Source of the DNA: Homarus americanus
Lineage: Eukaryota; Arthropoda; Malacostraca; Decapoda; Nephropidae
Reading direction: 5' to 3'
Length of the DNA: 64,000 bases
Assembly (NCBI RefSeq): GCF_018991925.1
Contig: NW_024722158.1
Span: 3,627,905-3,691,904, forward strand
Part shown: positions 48,629-61,044 of the stretch, piece by piece
Layout: every line of letters starts with the position of its first letter
How positions within the stretch are numbered: position 1 is the stretch's first letter
Translations under genes and position numbers: made by a program
Notes under the pieces: model-generated
The model's database searches: none
The model's input: the letters and a program-made list of their open reading frames with translations, nothing else
Told to the model about the DNA's origin: nothing

Positions 48629-49568
48629 TCCTCATTAACAAGTAAGTGATGACCCCAAAATACTTGAGTCACAGCACACATATGTTGAAGGTCACAGGCG
48701 AACCCCGTTATGATGTTCTCAAAAGGTGTAATCCCGCCATACCAACAGTTGTGGCAAAGATTCAGCAGGTACCGTATATGGCTGTGTGCGTCAACAGAAA
48801 CCCTTGTAAAACCTGGCCACACACACACACACATGATTTACCGACAATGATGTAGTAATTTACTGGGTTACATAGAAGCCCGTTGTGGGTTTTATAAGTC
48901 CTGATGAAACGCTATAAGTTGAGGTTAGGTTAGATTAAGTTGGGTTACATTTAGAGGGTGCACCCGTAACTAATGCGCGCACACACACACACACAGCAGA
49001 ACTTCGTATCTACCTTTCAGTCACACGCCCAAGCACATACGCGGAAGTTCGTATCTGTACCTTTCACACGGCACGCACAACCAGAAGAAATTCGTACCCA
49101 ATTTTCACATCCAGGATGTTACGGCCCCCTACCCCCTGTCACCAACAATCCATCTCACCAGCGCTCCAGTCCCCTGTGTAATACAATTTAACGTCCCTTT
49201 ATGCAAGTTTGTACCCATTTCTCTCACGCTTCTTTGTCACACTCCTAACACCCTCTTCCCCTCCTCCTTCCCCTCCTCCTCACTGCTCCATCACCCAGCC
49301 AAAAGTTCCCCCTGGTATTCCCATGGTTCTTTGCGTCTTGCCCACACGCCTCTTTCAGCTGTCACTGTCCGCTGCCTCGACTGATAACACAGAATATAAA
49401 TGGAAATTTGGGATTATATTTCGGACAAGATTATAGTTTGGTTTAGCTGGTGATGGTCGACGCTTGCCTCGCCTCACCTCTCACCAGTCCCGGAAATATT
49501 GTGTTAAGACAGTAACAACTACTATGGACAAATGAAGGAATTATGTATGACTAAAGACAAGTGACCGT
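48629..49568. other. No gene seen
   Basis: Unique DNA with short CA tracts at 48820-48832 and 48978-48994 and a C/T-rich patch at 49245-49290. Confidence 0.4.
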
Positions 49569-49818
49569 GGAATGTATGTATGTACCCTGTATGTATGTAT
49601 GTATGTACCCTGTATGTATGTATGTACCCTGTATGTATGTATGTACCTTGTATGTATGTGTGTACCCTGTAAGTATGTGTGTACCCTGTAAGTATGTATG
49701 TACCCTGTATGTGTGTGTGTGCCCTGTAAGTATGTATGTACCCTGTATGTGTGTGTGTGCCCTGTATATATGTGTGCACCCTGTATGTATGTGTGTACCC
49801 TGTATGTTTGTGTGTCCG
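49569..49818. repeat. GTAT-rich 20-24 bp minisatellite
   Basis: GTATGTATGTACCCTGTAT units of 20 or 24 bp. Open frames on both strands (Tyr/Val/Cys and His/Thr/Gly) are artefacts. Confidence 0.92.
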
Positions 49819-51796
49819 ATGTGTTCCCGCAATACAAATAAATGATTGACCGTACACTGTAGGAACACCGGGAACTGAACAAACACTGAACACTTGACAA
49901 ATGCAAACTTGCAGGGGATGCTATAACCGGCCTGGCGCCACAGTTGACCAGAGAGGTAACTCCCGAGTGTGAAGAAACAAAAATAATAAATAAATACTGT
50001 GGAATAAAATCATCCTCAGTATATGTATGTTGTCACGTAACACTGCGTCATTCATCGTGTTGCGTTACGTCACCCCCCTCCCAACTAACTCTCTACTCCC
50101 CCCCCCTCTACCTTTCCTTCAGTGATAGCAGCAGTAACAACAAACTCAACAATAACAACACACTAAAATACACAGCCCTAAAGAGTTCCCAGGTAATTAA
50201 TAACACACCTGAGTCAGTCGTCTTAAGATATTAACCTATTTTACCCCCTTTATGAACACATTAAAACGTCTCTATCTACGTCAGACAACAACACTGGCCA
50301 CTACATCTATCCCGTATTTTAAGTGAACCAGTTTCATATTTCACTCACGTCTCTAGTTACGAGGAGGGCAAGAGGCTGGACTAAGTATAGACGCGCTATT
50401 GACAATCTTATCCCACTGATCCATCATATTTTGAGGTCTTCGACATGCCAGCAATGTTTATGTATTTTTTTTTATTTGTAATTTTTTTATTTCCTTGTTA
50501 ATAATTAAGAAGACAAGCAGAGATACATTTTCAGAAGTTACGGTACAGATATTTCAGAATTACACCGACAGAAGTTCAACATTACAGCATCGATCACGGT
50601 GTTGGGAACTGATATATATATCTTTCAAGTTTGTGTTCATTTTTCATCTTGGCTATTTACTGAGCCCTTCCCGCCATCTACTTTATTTATACGCTTCACG
50701 AGGTTCATACGAGGGTAGATTTAGCTTCTATACAGACCCGTTGTAGCTCGTTAAGTAAACCTTTATACCAACACGCAGCTGCTGGACCCTACTGCAGCAC
50801 CGCCCTTCACCAACGGCCGGTGGGGGAACTACCGCGTTCCATACCGTACAGAAAAAAACCTTAGATTTATTCTCCACGAATGATGCTCAAACAACAACCG
50901 ACTTACCCGACCAACAACGATAATACAATACACACTAACGACTGTTAATACATGCACAGAAAATTATAAAAAGGAGTTTGGGTAATGCATGTAATCCTCA
51001 CTGACAACAAAACAGTTTAAGATTGTAAACAAATAACACGATACAGCCAACGAGTGTATCATGTTTACATCTTATACGACTATTGCCACTTTGACCTTTG
51101 ACCTTCAGCAGTGACCTTAAACTTCAAGACTAAGTTACTTTGGTGTTGTGCAGTTTATTTAGTACGATGATTGTTCCATATGTTGTTTCATCAATATATG
51201 GGAATAAGAGGTTGTGTTGCGGGCTGGACTAAGTTGACGGAACACACACAGTTTATAAATACTATAGTCCTTTTCTAGTGGTCGTATAACAACAATCATT
51301 AGCAGAAGTTGGTTAATACGTAGACTAATTTAACATACACCTAAAAGTACAGTAATGATGATATTTAAGCTTCCTGACTCGGGGATAATAAAAAGGACAT
51401 TTGCAATACATAATGAAGTAGTCTGGTATCCCCCCTCCCCCCAACTGGATATAAAACCGCATCTACTGTACATATAATAATAATAATAAAAAACAACGCA
51501 ACACCGAAGCCATTTTGGACCACCTAGTGCCGTGTTCGTGCTTCAGCTTAAGTAAGACATTTCGATACATTCTCATCCCGTAAGTTGGGAAGAATTTATC
51601 GTACGAATCTTTAAGAATATGGACGATTCAAAAACATTCCTATCACATATGAGTCGGTCTCCAGCGCCACCAGTCACAGAGGCCACACTATGAACTAACG
51701 CATTCTATATCCAAAGCTTCCTCGTCAGACCCGTAGAGTTAATGAATTCAGAAACAACACAACTACAGGTAAAGCGGTGACCGTCTGCCTGGTGTA
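49819..51796. other. No gene seen
   Basis: Unique AT-rich DNA with a C-run at 50098-50107 and the nuclear-receptor-like site at 51092-51104. Confidence 0.45.
51092..51104. promoter_or_regulatory. Perfect DR1 nuclear-receptor-type site
   Basis: TGACCTTTGACCT is two AGGTCA half-sites in direct repeat with one-base spacing (minus strand), the consensus for RXR/USP-, HNF4- or COUP-type receptors. A third half-site TGACCT lies at 51112-51117. There is no gene nearby to assign it to, so function is unproven. Confidence 0.3.
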
Positions 51797-52013
51797 CTAT
51801 GGTGGGCAAGAGTCCCTTCCTTCAGCCCTACCTCTCTTTCTCTCTGATATTTTGGCCCCCGTCCCCTTTTGGTCCCCATCCCGTCATATGAAGTACACAG
51901 TGCGCCATCTGTTGGACGATTACAGCACTTCCTTCAGTTGCTTCGTTATTCGAATCTCACATGATTCAGTCAGATTGTGGCTGGCTGAGGGAAGGAACTT
52001 TTGTCCGCCATAG
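51797..52013. mobile_element. 217-bp MITE with about 34-bp terminal inverted repeats
   Basis: The left end CTATGGTGGGCAAGAGTCCC and right end (reversed) CTATGGCGGACAAAAGTTCC pair over about 34 bp, through CCTTCC(C/T)TCAGCC. Both are flanked by TA (51795-51796 and 52014-52015), suggesting TA target duplication. The interior of about 150 bp has no coding potential; frames on either strand simply read through the arms. Confidence 0.75.
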
Positions 52014-52439
52014 TACGTTCACTAACAGGACTAGAAACGTGATTGTGAACTGAAATAAGTCCAACCTTCCTTACAGGTAAAATGGCAAATACTAGATAAG
52101 ACTGAATAATTAACTGCCTGTCAAGGGGAGATTTTATGGGGAATGTTTGGCAGCAGGTGGTGAGGTAAGGGGTCCCGGGACACAGAGTCAAGTGGGTCTT
52201 CTCTCAGACCTCAACAGGGACTCTGGGACAACACTCCTCTTCTGTACAACCTTCTGGCTACCACGAGAACTAAATCCGTTCCAGAAAAAAAATTGATATG
52301 TCATTGTGTTTAGTCCAAGACGTCGGGTCAGTACAGGCAGTCTGATATAAACGTGTAATTGTGAGGCACGTGGAGGTGAGTGTTAGACGCTACTGGTCGC
52401 CCGTGCTGGCGCTGGGTGGGCCTAACAGGAGTCTCCTTC

Positions 52440-52795
52440 AGGGCCAATATACAGTTTCTCTTACAACCTTCACGCTGCGGGAGTGTGACTCAGGCGGGCA
52501 AAATCACCCGCTTATGAAAGACGCTTGACGAACGTTCGCCCGCCTTCCTTTAATGATATTGGCACAAGAGGGTTCCTCAGTGGCCGCGACAAGGAGGTTC
52601 TCACGTTATGTTCACGCTGCGGGAATGTTTCTTGAAGCTAAAGTGACTGTGGAACGTACGCCGGACGAGCGTTCGTCTCTCGTGCCTGCAGTGGCAGTGT
52701 TTTCAGAAGCAGCATAAGAGGATCCTGAGTGGCCGTGTACAGTAGTGAGTTTCTCCTACAACCTTGAGGCCGCGGGAGTGTGTGTTTAAATACGC
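52440..52795. repeat. Three diverged ~145-bp direct repeats, CpG-rich
   Basis: TTCACGCTGCGGGA at 52469 and 52611 and a variant at 52764. CGAACGTTCG/CGAGCGTTCG and AAGAGG(G)TTCCT/ATCCT...AGTGGCCG occur in the same order. Spacings are 142 and 153 bp. CpG content is much higher than in the surroundings. Confidence 0.65.
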
Positions 52796-54996
52796 GTCTC
52801 GGGGGTCATTAGTTAGAGGCGGAGAAAATAAACAATGTGGTGAGAGGGAGGTTCACGCCTCTCAGTCACGGCCTGGGCAGGGCAGGTGCCCCCACGTCCT
52901 GATGGGTACCAGGCTAACCTAACCTAACCATTAGAATCAAATAAGTCCGGTAGAGTTTGGACCCATGAAGACCTGGCAATAATCCCAATGGTGTTGAAGT
53001 GAGGTTAGGTTAGGTTGCTCACTTGTCTCGCCAGCTGACACACACTCACTCTGAATGATCTGTATGTGTCCTTATCTCTCGGCCGCCTTACTAGAGAGAA
53101 AGTGTGTGCCCTCAGCCCGATCATGCTATGACTGTTAACTGCACCCCGTAATACCTCACCTCAACTACTCACTAACGCAGCTAAGATAATTTTTATGGTT
53201 GCTATTTGTCATGACTTACAGACAGTAAAAATAATGATTCAATGTTCCTTTCCTTTTTAACTAATGTGACTTACCGTGACTGTTACTGTTATTGTGACTG
53301 TTACGTGTCAGACAGTAATTCCCCGTTGCCTTAGGTGACACTGGCCCTCCTCTCTACCTGGTCCACTACTGAACATTAAACAACTTACGTAACAATAGAC
53401 CACAAACTCACAGCAAACACAAGCTAACACAAGAAAGAATCATACACACACACACACACGTTCCATTGTTGTCAAATAAAAAAAATAAAATAAAAATAAC
53501 TACGTTCGTTGCGCATAAAAAAGAGTGGACAAGTAACGGCTGGCAAATGACTGTCATTGAGAGAGGTACAACTACAACTAGTGGAGTGTAACATGCCTCA
53601 CACGACACAGTGTGGTCAGCCTACTGGAGAGGTGAGCACACGTCTAACAGGTGAACTTAACCCTTTGAAGACTAAAGAGTTCAAGTATAGACCACAAAGG
53701 TTTAATATATCTGTCTGTCTCACCTGTCACAAAATGTTCGACTAATGGCGTCGGAAGTGGCCTGAGACTCCGCATTCTCATAGCCCCGTTACTGAGGAAA
53801 TTTAACATAAGAATCTCTGAGTATCCATCTTTGATTGGGAGTTTAAGTGAATCCATTAGACAAGGTCGTTGTGTGTCTAGTTGGTGGAGATTTATTCTAT
53901 GTAAGAGTTCTTGAAGGAGCAGGTCGTCTGGTCATCACACCCGCTGCTTCAACCACAAACTGCTCCTGTCACACACGCTATACCTCCATGTGTGTGTTTA
54001 CTATTTTCTGGTTTATAATGTAAATTTTCTGATCACGATACAGGTAACTTAATGATGACTTTATTAAATATTTGTATGTATGTAAGGTGCTCTCTTTCTC
54101 TCTCGCTGGTGTAGACTCGGGAGCCTCTCAGAGAAGATCACAACCTATAACACCGTCACACCTTTATAAAACACCTCACCTGCGACACTGTTCACCTAAG
54201 AGACGTACAGTGACCAAATCCTGTATCCTCAAAAACTCCTACGTTGGATTTTGTCTTATCGAGCGAACACATCTGGGGAGTAATACTGAAAACTAAGGTA
54301 CACAGCTCAGGAAATACAGGCATCGAAAGCACACTGACACTCTACCGTAATTTGATGCGCTGAGAGAGAGCACAAGAAGGGGGTGGTGATTAGGTGGTGT
54401 GTGCGGTGAAGGGAAGGCCAAGGTTAGGTGTGTGAGCCGATGGTGATGTGAACGCCAACTGTCATCATCACCAAGCATCACCCTCCCCCCACCCCCTCCT
54501 ACCCCCACATAAGGTCATGCTCTCGGTGTTAGTGGTGGTGAGAAAGATAACTCCTGTTTTGTAATAACACCCATGATAATAAACATACACTCCAAGATAA
54601 ACAAATATTCCCAAACAACATTGATGATTTGGATATTTGCCATCATTAAGAATTATCACCAGAGTCAGATTATCTATTACCCAAAATATACTTTCTTTCT
54701 GAGAGATAATTTGATAAACTAAAAGGAATTTCCCCGTTGGTCCGAATTGCACAGTAGACGTCAATAGTGTATTTACGGGAAGGAAAAATCACAAATTATA
54801 TCCCAATCATGGACAGAAATTCCCTAAGTTGGGTCACTACGCATCTAACTTAAGTCGGGTGAATTATTGTATACTATTTATGGGTCATCTTCAGGACACA
54901 CACAGCTTCCATGACACCAATGATTATTTTGGTTCAGTAAACACACTATTGACGTCTCTTGTACACAAATTAGATACAGATAATAGTTTGGTGCGA
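52796..54996. other. No gene seen
   Basis: Unique DNA with a short CCTAACCTAACC run at 52917-52928, a GGTTAGGTTAGG run near 53004-53015 and a CA tract at 53446-53460. No exon recognised. Confidence 0.45.
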
Positions 54997-55072
54997 CATG
55001 AACACACACACACACACAAACCCGCAAACACAAACACAAAACACAAACACTACCCCCCGTCACACACACACA
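54997..55072. repeat. CA/CAAA-rich tract
   Basis: (CA)n and ACAAAC units over about 75 bp. Confidence 0.85.
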
Positions 55073-55261
55073 AAGCGAAAGGAAATGCTTAGCCACGAGA
55101 GGAGCCACAACTTTCGAGCTATGACGTCACAAACTAGATGCGCCCCTTCACTGAAAAAAGTCTTACGCATTTCCTCTCCGCCTGATAGAGAGAGTGACGC
55201 CGTACGTAAGCTTCGAGGTCTTGTGAGGTTGAGGTTGAATTTATGGGTTTTTGAAAAAATG

Positions 55262-55435
55262 TATGGTGTGGCACAGCACATGTTACAGCGCACCACAACA
55301 CATGTTACAGTGCACCACAGGACTACCACAGGAATACCACAGTGCACCACAAGGATACCACAGTGCACCACAAGAATACCAGTGCACCACAAGAATACCG
55401 CAGTGCACCACAAGAATACCAGAGTGGAGCAACAA
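55262..55435. repeat. 21-22 bp minisatellite
   Basis: AGTGCACCACAAGAATACC(ACAG) units, about six, preceded by two CACATGTTACAGYGCACCACAA blocks. Confidence 0.88.
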
Positions 55436-56106
55436 CACACAACCACAACACAAGGCCGACTCTCTCCACCAGGTAACCTTGAACTATCCGTCAAGGCGTC
55501 AGGGGTTGTGAAGCAGCGCCTCAGCCAATGTTCCCGCGGTTTTTATTCTCCACACATAATTATGGCGGGTGTCGAGTGTTACCTAATAACCCTGGCACTT
55601 GTAGCCTCACAAAAACACGCCAATAATAGTAACAATTAGCGTCTAGAGCTGGTATTGTCTTCAGGAGGAGAAAGTCGGTGTCAAGTTCATACTACAGCAG
55701 TAGGTCTGGTGGGCGGCGTGGCGATCCAGACTCCATCGTGAGTTTGCGTCGATTCATTACTCAATGTTTTTGTTGGGTGTTTTATGAAGTGAGTTTTATT
55801 CAGGCTGTTCCGTTGATATTTAAGGATATGTCTGATTCATGTTCCTATTGAAATGTTTAATACATATAACCTTGCTAAGATATAACCCCTTAACCTAACC
55901 TAACCTACCCTAACATACATCATCACAACCTGACCCACACAACCAAAGCCGCTGCCTTAAAATACCAAAAATAAGGTCAGGTTTCGGGTGCGGAAACTAC
56001 CAATGGGGCCTGATCGTGTGGTGACGCAGGAACAAGATGTGACCTCAAGTGGGACGTGTAAAAAACGAGTCCTTGTGTGTGTGTGTATATATAGAGATAC
56101 TTGAAG

Positions 56107-56109
<3 letters not shown>
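55436..56109. other. No gene seen
   Basis: Unique DNA with a CCTAACCTAACC run at about 55893-55915. Confidence 0.4.

Positions 56110-56142
<33 letters not shown>
56110..56142. repeat. (GT)n microsatellite
   Basis: About 32 bp of GT; a shorter one precedes it at 56073-56085. Confidence 0.95.
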
Positions 56143-56143
<1 letters not shown>

Positions 56144-56449
56144 AAGTTCGTAGGAGGTGACGGACTGGCCTTATGACCCACCATTTGAAAAATTCTACAA
56201 CCTCCTCATGTGAGAGAGAGAGAGAGATGACAATAACTGAACCTACAAAAAAAATATAAAAAGAAAAAGAACAAAGGAAAAAAGACAGACGATAATCAAG
56301 TTACAAAAAAACCGCGAAACTAAGAGAAAAAAAGAGGAAGATGACACTGCAAGGACAACTGAAGGGGAGGAAGAACAATGATAATAATGCCAATTTAAGC
56401 TGAGAAAAATTACACCTGAAGCAAAAACCAGAGTCAAGGAATACAGGGC

Positions 56450-56450
<1 letters not shown>

Positions 56451-56489
<39 letters not shown>
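56451..56489. repeat. (GT)n microsatellite
   Basis: About 38 bp of GT. Confidence 0.95.
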
Positions 56490-56490
<1 letters not shown>

Positions 56491-59209
56491 CGGATAAGGT
56501 CCATTCCACAATTTATTGCCTTCCATTAATTTCTCGTAAAAGTAAATACAAGAATGACATTTACGAGGATTTTTCTACTTTCGTAATTGTCGTAATCTCA
56601 AGAATTATCGTGTATTTTCTTACGGGAAAATAATAACAACTGGGTGTCACGTGATGTGCTCAAGTGTGACGTATAAAGTGACGTAAGCAGTGACGTATTG
56701 AGAGAGCCCCCCTCCCCCTAGACCTAACCCTTCATCTGGGGTCGTGATCAGGGAACATGCCGCAGGTCACAGCTCTCAAGGGGACCAACCAAGGAACGTA
56801 ACAGTAGGATATTTCCAGTGTATTTCAGGGAGAGATTTATGAAATGCCAAAAACGTGACAAATTTAGTAGACAGACGGAAGGACGGACGGGTCAATTTAA
56901 CACAAACTATGATCAAATGTTGGCTGTATCACTTTATCGTCGTCATTAATTTCATTTTAATTTATCACTTCAAAGACAAATTTCATGACCTGTACCCAAG
57001 CTAAACCACTATTATATTCAGTAATGCGTTATAACAGGTTTAAATATGTTATGAGTAGCTAACACTTGTCAAACATTGTGATAAACGTATATATAAAATT
57101 ACTACTTTCAGTGACTCATTCTATTAATAACCTTTACTTTCTTCATCATTTGGTTTTTACATTATTAAATATCCTAGGTACAGTACAGCATCGTGTGTGG
57201 AGTTTATTACGAAGGGCGGCTTGTGTTCCCGGTCATTGAGGGCTCAAACAGACACGTACAGTATTAACAAATCAAACAGTGTTCACGACCCAAGCCAACA
57301 GACTAACACGAGGAAGTGTATTATAGATCCTCCATCAAGGTCTCGAGCAGCAGTGCCTCGTGTGACTTCATCAAGCACCCGGGCATTTTACACACCTGCC
57401 CTGAGTTCATATTCTATAATTAGATACAGGTATTCTACTGTGTTAAGTATGTTTCAGAATGGTATGGTGGTAAGTCAATGGACAACGGATATGGAACTGT
57501 AGGTGTGCCAACCGGAAAAGCATTGTTCTTCTGGAGTTATCATTAAACCTATAGTAAAGTCACAGGATGATGAGTGGAAACAGTGCTTGTGTCCGGTCCT
57601 AAAGGTCGCTGGTTCTCGCCTGGAGGAACCCCTCAGTTCCAGTTGTGTGTGGGTACCTAACCTTACAGTTGAGGAAGTAAAGACGGTCAGGACCAGTGCC
57701 GACCATATTCTTTCCTTGTGCATCAAAGACTTAGTATTCAGTGTGTTCTATCCGCACCAGTTGACCCACTTTCACCTTTTTCAATATTCAGGTTGTTGTG
57801 AATCATTTCTTCTTTGACAGAGTATCAATAAATAATTTCGGGTTTCATTTACAAACACAAATATTTCACAATCCAGAGCATGGCCTCACACTGGCTCCCC
57901 TGACCTTGCTGAACCTGACCTCGTTCCTTGACCTGCTTCAGCCGTCGTCCTGTTGCCCTCACCTGCATGACGGGACGGGGTCAAGTCAGTCACCCCAACA
58001 AGGAAACAGAAAGTTGACCTCCAGTCTATCAACAGTTAACAGTCCTTGTCAGTCAGTCACCAAGCCTATTACAACTGTTTTCCATAACTTGTAAATAAAA
58101 ACACGAGGTAAAAACGTATCTCTTATATCCTGGCGATAAAGATACATAATTTAACCTGCCTTCGGTCATCTCCCAAGTCCCTACAGGATATATTTTCTCC
58201 TGAAGGTGGATAAACAAACACGTTAATATACTGTGGGCTCGAGGCTGGGGGAATTTCGACGTCATTTTATTCAATGTCGTACTAGCGTTTCTGAAGGATA
58301 TTAGATCAGTTAATTTAATGTGATTTATGGTGACTTAATTAAGAGTCGTAGTGAGTCGGAGATAATGCCAAGGCTTCGTCACCCACCCTTCGCTCTCTCC
58401 CATAGTGAACGATTTTTTTTTAATTCCCTGGACCAATCAGAGAGCTCCATTCCCTAGAAATTTAAAAAAAAATATATATTTTTTAATTGAAGGCCGCCAG
58501 TTTGTGGTTTATAAGTGGCTTGGACTGTATCTAGATAAGTTATCTTGACCCCACGAACCAGGAAGATAGTGAAGGAGTGAGGCAAGTGAGGTCCTCGCCC
58601 GGCGCTACTTTCAACACTGACACTTAACGCCATCAACTTATTAATAAACTGGCGGCGTGAAAGAAAATGGAGACTGATCAATGGGTGAAGGGGATACTGT
58701 GTTGTGTCAGCTGAAGATAACTGAGAGAGCACTGTACTCGTCGGCCTGTTTCTTCTAGTGTCATATAAAAGGAGCTATTACCGTCCACCGCCACCCCGTG
58801 TATCTGTTAGATGAACCACGAGGGTCACACACGGCAGTGACCAAAAATACATCACATAAGGGTCACGATCGACTAAAAAAAGTCTCTTACTTACCACTGG
58901 CACTAAGCCGTCCCTATAGATTCCTCGACACAGATCATGAGCTATCTTAGGAGATGTAGTCATGTTAGTCCTTCACAGATGCTGTTTGCTGTCTGGATAC
59001 TCGACTCTGGAGGCTCCAGGTCCAGGTGATGTGGAATATTTTCTTGACCATGATCTGAAATAAATGAAGAGGATTTAATCAAGGTGTTATATTGCGTTGT
59101 GTGTTGATAGAGAGACATCATGAGGAGGCAACTTGCTGACGTACAATGCCATCATGTTAATATAAACATTATTTAACATGAAACTTGCACACATAAACAT
59201 GGACATGTA
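56490..59209. other. No supported gene; two adjacent open frames of unknown nature
   Basis: Plus frames 57197-57502 (101 codons) and 57503-57817 (104 codons) lie back to back in moderately GC-rich, non-repetitive DNA. I recognise neither and see no convincing splice sites tying them together. The rest is AT-rich unique DNA. Confidence 0.3.
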
Positions 59210-59250
59210 GTCACCCAAAAAAGTCCTGTCGCGACCTATAAACTTCTAAA
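59210..59250 (+). mobile_element. Partial arm of the foldback MITE
   Basis: AGTCACCCAAAAAAGTCCTG followed by TCGCGACC repeats the arm of the 59722-59884 element about 500 bp away, without a matching second arm nearby. Confidence 0.55.
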
Positions 59251-59721
59251 AACTATGATAAAATTTAACTTAGTTTTCATTTAAACACCCAAAAGCGTCC
59301 ATTATGCAGCAGACACACTGGTGTTTCACTTCCTCCATGACACCTCTCCAAATTTGAGGAAGGAGGTACTCATCGGCCAATCACAGGCCATCTTGTACTA
59401 CCAGCTGAAAACTGACCAACCACATGCCAGCTTACATGGATTAATATCGTCAGAGACAAATCAGTGACTTACCTGACATTTTCTGCTGAAAACTGACCAA
59501 TTACACGCAGGACTTCAAACCATTTCGCCGTATAGACCAAAGTAGATAAATATTTAAAGATTTATTCAATAAATATTCCATTTTCTTATGTAAATAGACA
59601 GTCTAGGAGTCTAGACACACGAAAAATGGTAAATTATAAGTAGATGATGCAAGGGTAGTCCAAGAAAGGTGTTAATAGCGTATAGAGATCAACAAGTAAA
59701 ATTAACTCTATTGGTGATCAT
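59251..59721. other. No gene seen
   Basis: Unique DNA between the partial MITE arm and the complete foldback element. The phrase GCTGAAAACTGACCAA appears twice (59404 and 59485). Confidence 0.45.
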
Positions 59722-59884
59722 GAGTCACCCAAAGAAGTCTTGTCGCGACCCACGAACCCCGGGATTGAGACTCGTGAACCCCAAGGAGTAGACACTGATA
59801 CATTATTCTGTCCATAAATGCTTCGGATTCAAGAGTCTGAATCTCGGGGTTCATGGGTCGCGACAGGACTTTTTTGGGTGACTG
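59722..59884. mobile_element. Foldback MITE (about 54-bp inverted arms)
   Basis: AGTCACCCAAAGAAGTCTTG...CCCCGGGATTGAGACTC is answered by the inverted copy ending GGGTCGCGACAGGACTTTTT then TGGGTGACTG, followed by TA. Arms of about 54 bp enclose only about 55 bp, so the whole 163 bp can fold into a hairpin. The CAGT-type end plus TA suggests a Tc1/mariner-derived MITE, with the left terminus slightly decayed. Confidence 0.7.
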
Positions 59885-59963
59885 TACACCAGTATAAACA
59901 CACAAACATCCTCCTCACTGTACAGGGTGACCGTGGTCGTGACGCTCAGTTGCCATGTAGTAC

Positions 59964-60080
59964 GTGTCAGCTGTATTTACATGTGTCACTGTTTGCGTGT
60001 GCCAGCTGTGTTCACGAGTGTCAGCTGTGTTCACGAGTGTCAGCCGTGTTTACAAGTGTCAGCTGTGTTTACGTGAGTCA
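59964..60080. repeat. 19-bp minisatellite
   Basis: CAGCTGTGTTCACGAGTGT at 60003, 60022, 60041 and 60060, with a diverged unit before. Confidence 0.88.
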
Positions 60081-60580
60081 ACTGATGAGCACCACTTTCC
60101 CTGCCTGGACGACCTTCATGCCTGGACAAGTTGCTCGGGAAAACGTGCATGAAATTTAATTCTGGTCGCCTGGCTCTTGGGGAACACGCTGCCAAGATGA
60201 CTTTAAAGTGCAATATAAGTTTGCTGAATATTCTCGTGTCTTTCTTGCATAGAAACCCACAGCTAATACAGACCAAAAGAACTCTCTAAATACCAGCAGA
60301 GCATCGAACGGAATTTACAACGCCTGGGGAGATTTTTTTTTTTGCGATAAAGGTACACAGCCAACGCCTAGTACATACTTTCTCTTGGTTATTTATACAT
60401 TTATTCATTACCGCCATCGACAATATGAGAAATAGTCAGGGGAACGGAGGGGAGGGGAGAGAGTGGAAGGGGGAAAAGGAAGAGGGATGAGGGAAGGAGG
60501 AAAGGCATGATGAATTGTATAGAGATAATGCAAGAGCGCGGGCTGCTACTCCTTACTGCTGGACCACAGAGGCCACCATT
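60081..60580. other. No gene seen
   Basis: Unique DNA with a purine-rich stretch at 60430-60510. Confidence 0.4.
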
Positions 60581-61044
60581 TGTAGGAGCGCGCAACACAA
60601 ACTGCCACCCTGTAAGGGCTTGGCACTCTTACAACTTACGTTGATACTCTGCCCTGGTAGCGTGACGTGAGAGGAAGGCCCATGGGTACATGTAAATATA
60701 GTATCGAGTATTAGGGAAAGAACAACGGTGAATACTATAGGTGAATCATAGACCCACATACAAAAACACTGTTTATTGAAACACAAAAATGGTTACAGAA
60801 AAGACGTATGCACCCAAAAATAGGAACTCCTGGTACCATGCCCTCAGGCTCAATTTACTTGCACCACTACCGGGTGTACACACACCAAAACACACATAAC
60901 TCTCACAGCACCTTAGCACCATAAAACCAGAGGCACCTGCCAGTACAACACTCAATACCCCAGGGGCCGCCAAGAGAGTCTCATCACCAAGTGACACCTT
61001 CCAACAAACTCCGGTAATTCCGGACTAACACCACCACACCAACA
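60581..61044 (-). mobile_element. Possible LTR of a retrotransposon
   Basis: On the minus strand the segment begins TGTTGG and ends CCTACA (imperfect short inverted ends). It contains a polyadenylation signal AATAAA (60772-60777), is preceded by a purine-rich CGGTGGGGA (polypurine-tract-like) and is followed after two bases by TGGTGGCC (primer-site-like). Having both signals would mean internal sequence on both sides; no pol domain is recognised. There is no target duplication. Alternatively this is a chance set of short signals. Confidence 0.3.

Noticed and set aside
49522..49906. Overlapping frames of TYIQGTHIHTGY type
   Set aside because: Product of the GTAT minisatellite, open in three minus frames and one plus frame.
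57560..57640. Possible tRNA-like A and B boxes (GGTTCTCGCC near 57609)
   Set aside because: Only the B-box-like string is reasonable. The A box is weak, there is no cloverleaf and no second copy.
60773..60997. 74-codon hydrophobic frame (minus strand)
   Set aside because: It lies wholly inside the possible LTR and its stop overlaps the AATAAA. No homology is recognised.
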